From contig NZ_LT607752.1 in assembly GCF_900090265.1 (NCBI RefSeq), positions 6,392,001 to 6,456,000 of the forward strand: DNA of 64,000 bases, in the 5' to 3' direction. The DNA is from Micromonospora rifamycinica (GTDB lineage: Bacteria; Actinomycetota; Actinomycetes; Mycobacteriales; Micromonosporaceae). The translations under genes were made by a program, and so were the position numbers. The stretch's first letter is position 1; each line of letters begins with the position of its first letter. Positions 62,421-64,000 of this stretch are shown in pieces. Below the pieces are notes generated by a model. That model did no database searches. It saw nothing but the letters and a program-made list of their open reading frames with translations, and was not told where the DNA came from.

Positions 62421-63046
62421 GGTGCTCCGTCGGCCGGCTGACCGGTGGTGCCCGCCGGGTCGTCGTCGACCCGGGCCGGCGGGTGGGGCACCGGTGGTCC
62501 CCCGGGGGTGTCGTGGCCGGTCGGGCGAGGTCTCCACGTGTGGTTGAACGGGCCGGGAGCGGGCTCGTAACGGCGGTGGGCGTGCCGGTGCGGGCGGTGG
62601 GCTCCCGGCGGCAGTCGGATCCGGCGGCGCGGGCGCGGGCGGCGTCCCTGGGGACGGGTGGTGGGGGCGTTCCGGAGGGCGGCAGGGGCACGCTGAGGGG
62701 ACAGGGGCGCTGCAGGGGCGTACCGGGGTGATCGAGGGGTGACACAGGCGCTGAGGGCGACAGGGAGCGCTGAGGATGCAGGGGCGCTCGCGGCGGCCGG
62801 TCTGCGCCAGGGGCGCGACCACGCCGGGGCGCGCACGCCGGTGATGTCCGGGTGCTGCGACCCCAGGGTGCCGGGCGGTGCGAGCCTGTCGAGGGCCCGG
62901 CCTCCGCCGCGGTCGGCCGCCGCGAGCGGCCTACGGTGTCCAGGCTAGCCCTCCCGGATGTGGGCCACAATGGCAATATCGAAGCTGATCACAGGCTTGG
63001 TCAAGGTCGCGGTGAAGTGTCGGACCTGCGGCGTACCGTGGGAACC
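62421..63046. other. Gene-free stretch before uvrB
   Basis: 62640-62830 contains scattered CAGGGGCGCT-type short repeats (near 62701, 62712, 62780, 62809). No gene is supported. The uvrB promoter is at 63034. I found no perfect LexA box. Confidence 0.45.
63034..63039 (+). promoter_or_regulatory. Putative -10 box (TACCGT) for leaderless uvrB
   Basis: TACCGT ends 7 nt before ATG 63047. Confidence 0.5.
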
Positions 63047-64000
63047 ATGGCGCTCGACATTCCCCGGCTCGACGGTCGTTTCCAGGTCGTCAGCGATTTC
63101 CAGCCGGCCGGCGACCAGCCGGCAGCCATCGATGATCTTGAGCGTCGGGTGCGGCGTGGCGACCGCAACACCGTGCTGCTCGGCGCCACCGGCACCGGCA
63201 AGAGCGCCACCACGGCGTGGCTGGTCGAGCGGCTGCAACGGCCGACCCTGGTGCTCGCCCCCAACAAGACGCTCTGCGCTCAGCTCGCCAAGGAGTTCAG
63301 CGAGCTGCTCCCGCACAACTCGGTGGAGTACTTCGTCTCCTACTACGACTACTACCAGCCCGAGGCCTACATCCCGCAGACCGACACCTACATCGAGAAG
63401 GACTCCTCGATCAACGAGGAGGTGGAGCGGCTGCGGCACAAGGCGACCATGTCGCTGCTCACCCGGCGGGACACGATCGTGGTGGCCACCGTGTCGGCCA
63501 TCTACGGCCTGGGTACCCCCGAGGAGTACCTCGACCGGGCCGTCCGGATCGCCGTCGGGCAGGAGCTGGACCGCGACCAGCTGCTACGCCGGCTGGTCGA
63601 CATCCAGTACACCCGCAACGACATGGCCTTCCAGCGCGGCACCTTCCGGGTCCGCGGCGACACCCTGGAGATCATCCCGGCGTACGAGGAGCTGGCGGTC
63701 CGGATCGAGCTGTTCGGTGACGAGGTGGAGAAGCTCTACTACCTCAACCCGCTCACCGGCGACGTCGTCAAGGAGGTCGACCACCTGCTGATCTTCCCGG
63801 CCACCCACTACGCGGCGGGGCCGGAGCGGATGGAGCGGGCGACCCGGGACATCGAGGCCGAGCTGGGGGAGCGGCTGGCCGAGCTGGAACGGCAGGGCAA
63901 GCTGCTGGAGGCCCAGCGGCTGCGCATGCGGACCACCTACGACCTGGAGATGATGCGCCAGGTCGGGTTCTGCTCCGGCATCGAGAACTACTCCATGCAC
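63047..64000 (+). CDS. uvrB: Excinuclease ABC subunit B, N-terminal part (runs off the right edge)
   Basis: 318 codons are present. FQPAGDQPAAIDDLE (UvrB start), Walker A GATGTGKSAT (about 46-55), LVLAPNKTLCAQLA, the beta-hairpin that inserts in DNA (YYDYYQPEAYIPQTDTYIEK; Tyr-rich) and SAIYGLGTPEEY are all canonical. Helicase motifs V-VI and the UvrC-binding end lie outside the window. UvrB verifies lesions loaded by UvrA and recruits UvrC in nucleotide-excision repair. ATG 63047 is supported by TACCGT 7 nt upstream. Confidence 0.96.
   Translation, partial: MALDIPRLDGRFQVVSDFQPAGDQPAAIDDLERRVRRGDRNTVLLGATGTGKSATTAWLVERLQRPTLVLAPNKTLCAQLAKEFSELLPHNSVEYFVSYYDYYQPEAYIPQTDTYIEKDSSINEEVERLRHKATMSLLTRRDTIVVATVSAIYGLGTPEEYLDRAVRIAVGQELDRDQLLRRLVDIQYTRNDMAFQRGTFRVRGDTLEIIPAYEELAVRIELFGDEVEKLYYLNPLTGDVVKEVDHLLIFPATHYAAGPERMERATRDIEAELGERLAELERQGKLLEAQRLRMRTTYDLEMMRQVGFCSGIENYSMH

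Noticed and set aside
62900..63046. LexA (SOS) box upstream of uvrB
   Set aside because: TCGAAGCTGATCA is present, but the second half-site does not match the actinobacterial GAAC-N4-GTTC consensus.

Overview
The window is high-GC actinobacterial chromosome, most probably from Micromonospora or a close relative in the Micromonosporaceae. Three things point there: GTG starts are common; the housekeeping run pdtaR-type regulator, liv operon, polA, rpsA, coaE-grpB and uvrB is actinobacterial; and many genes have leaderless-type promoters. Both ends are cut. An M1-type peptidase leaves at the left edge (minus strand) and uvrB leaves at the right edge.

Layout. 0-8.4 kb: a secreted SGNH esterase, a three-gene set of unknown function (a membrane sensor with an extracytoplasmic type I ligand-binding domain, an FtsK-like-locus protein and a coiled-coil membrane protein), a secreted I36-type inhibitor, and a membrane-anchored sugar-binding-type protein. 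8.5-15.3 kb: a complete type I restriction-modification operon in the unusual order hsdR-hsdS-hsdM, followed by an XRE regulator. 15.5-19.5 kb: small accessory genes (DUF6204, an AlpA-like HTH, two small hypotheticals) and a membrane STAND/TPR protein with nearly identical 138-bp repeats. 19.6-27.8 kb: a CBM2 protein carrying two DUF3237 domains, D-amino-acid oxidase with a divergent LysR regulator, an M48 metalloprotease followed by an EACC1-like conflict-system component, then a gene-free stretch with a double palindrome and a 26-bp hairpin repeat array, then an aldo/keto reductase. 27.8-37.4 kb: a SpoIIE phosphatase, a YciI protein, pyruvate kinase, a TesB thioesterase, a Ser/Thr kinase with a substrate-binding/VWA protein, and an Rrf2 regulator. 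37.7-47.3 kb: a TauE exporter, a PLP decarboxylase, a CBM2-PL11 rhamnogalacturonan lyase, an LLM oxidoreductase, a small secreted protein, tRNA-Leu(CAA), a PdtaR-type ANTAR regulator and a lipoprotein. 47.5-64 kb: the livKHMGF operon, polA, a cysteine hydrolase, DUF3140, a methyltransferase, rpsA, coaE-grpB, a duplicated-domain membrane protein and the start of uvrB.

The right half is mostly conserved core. The accessory and defence-like content lies at 1.5-27 kb. The least explained items are the 26.6-26.85 kb palindrome and repeat block next to the M48/EACC1 pair, and the sensor operon at 1.5-6.0 kb. At least eight genes share an exact TANNNT - 7 nt - start codon layout, and a ninth has a 6-nt gap, which indicates pervasive leaderless transcription. 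No insertion sequence, integrase, CRISPR array or rRNA was seen.
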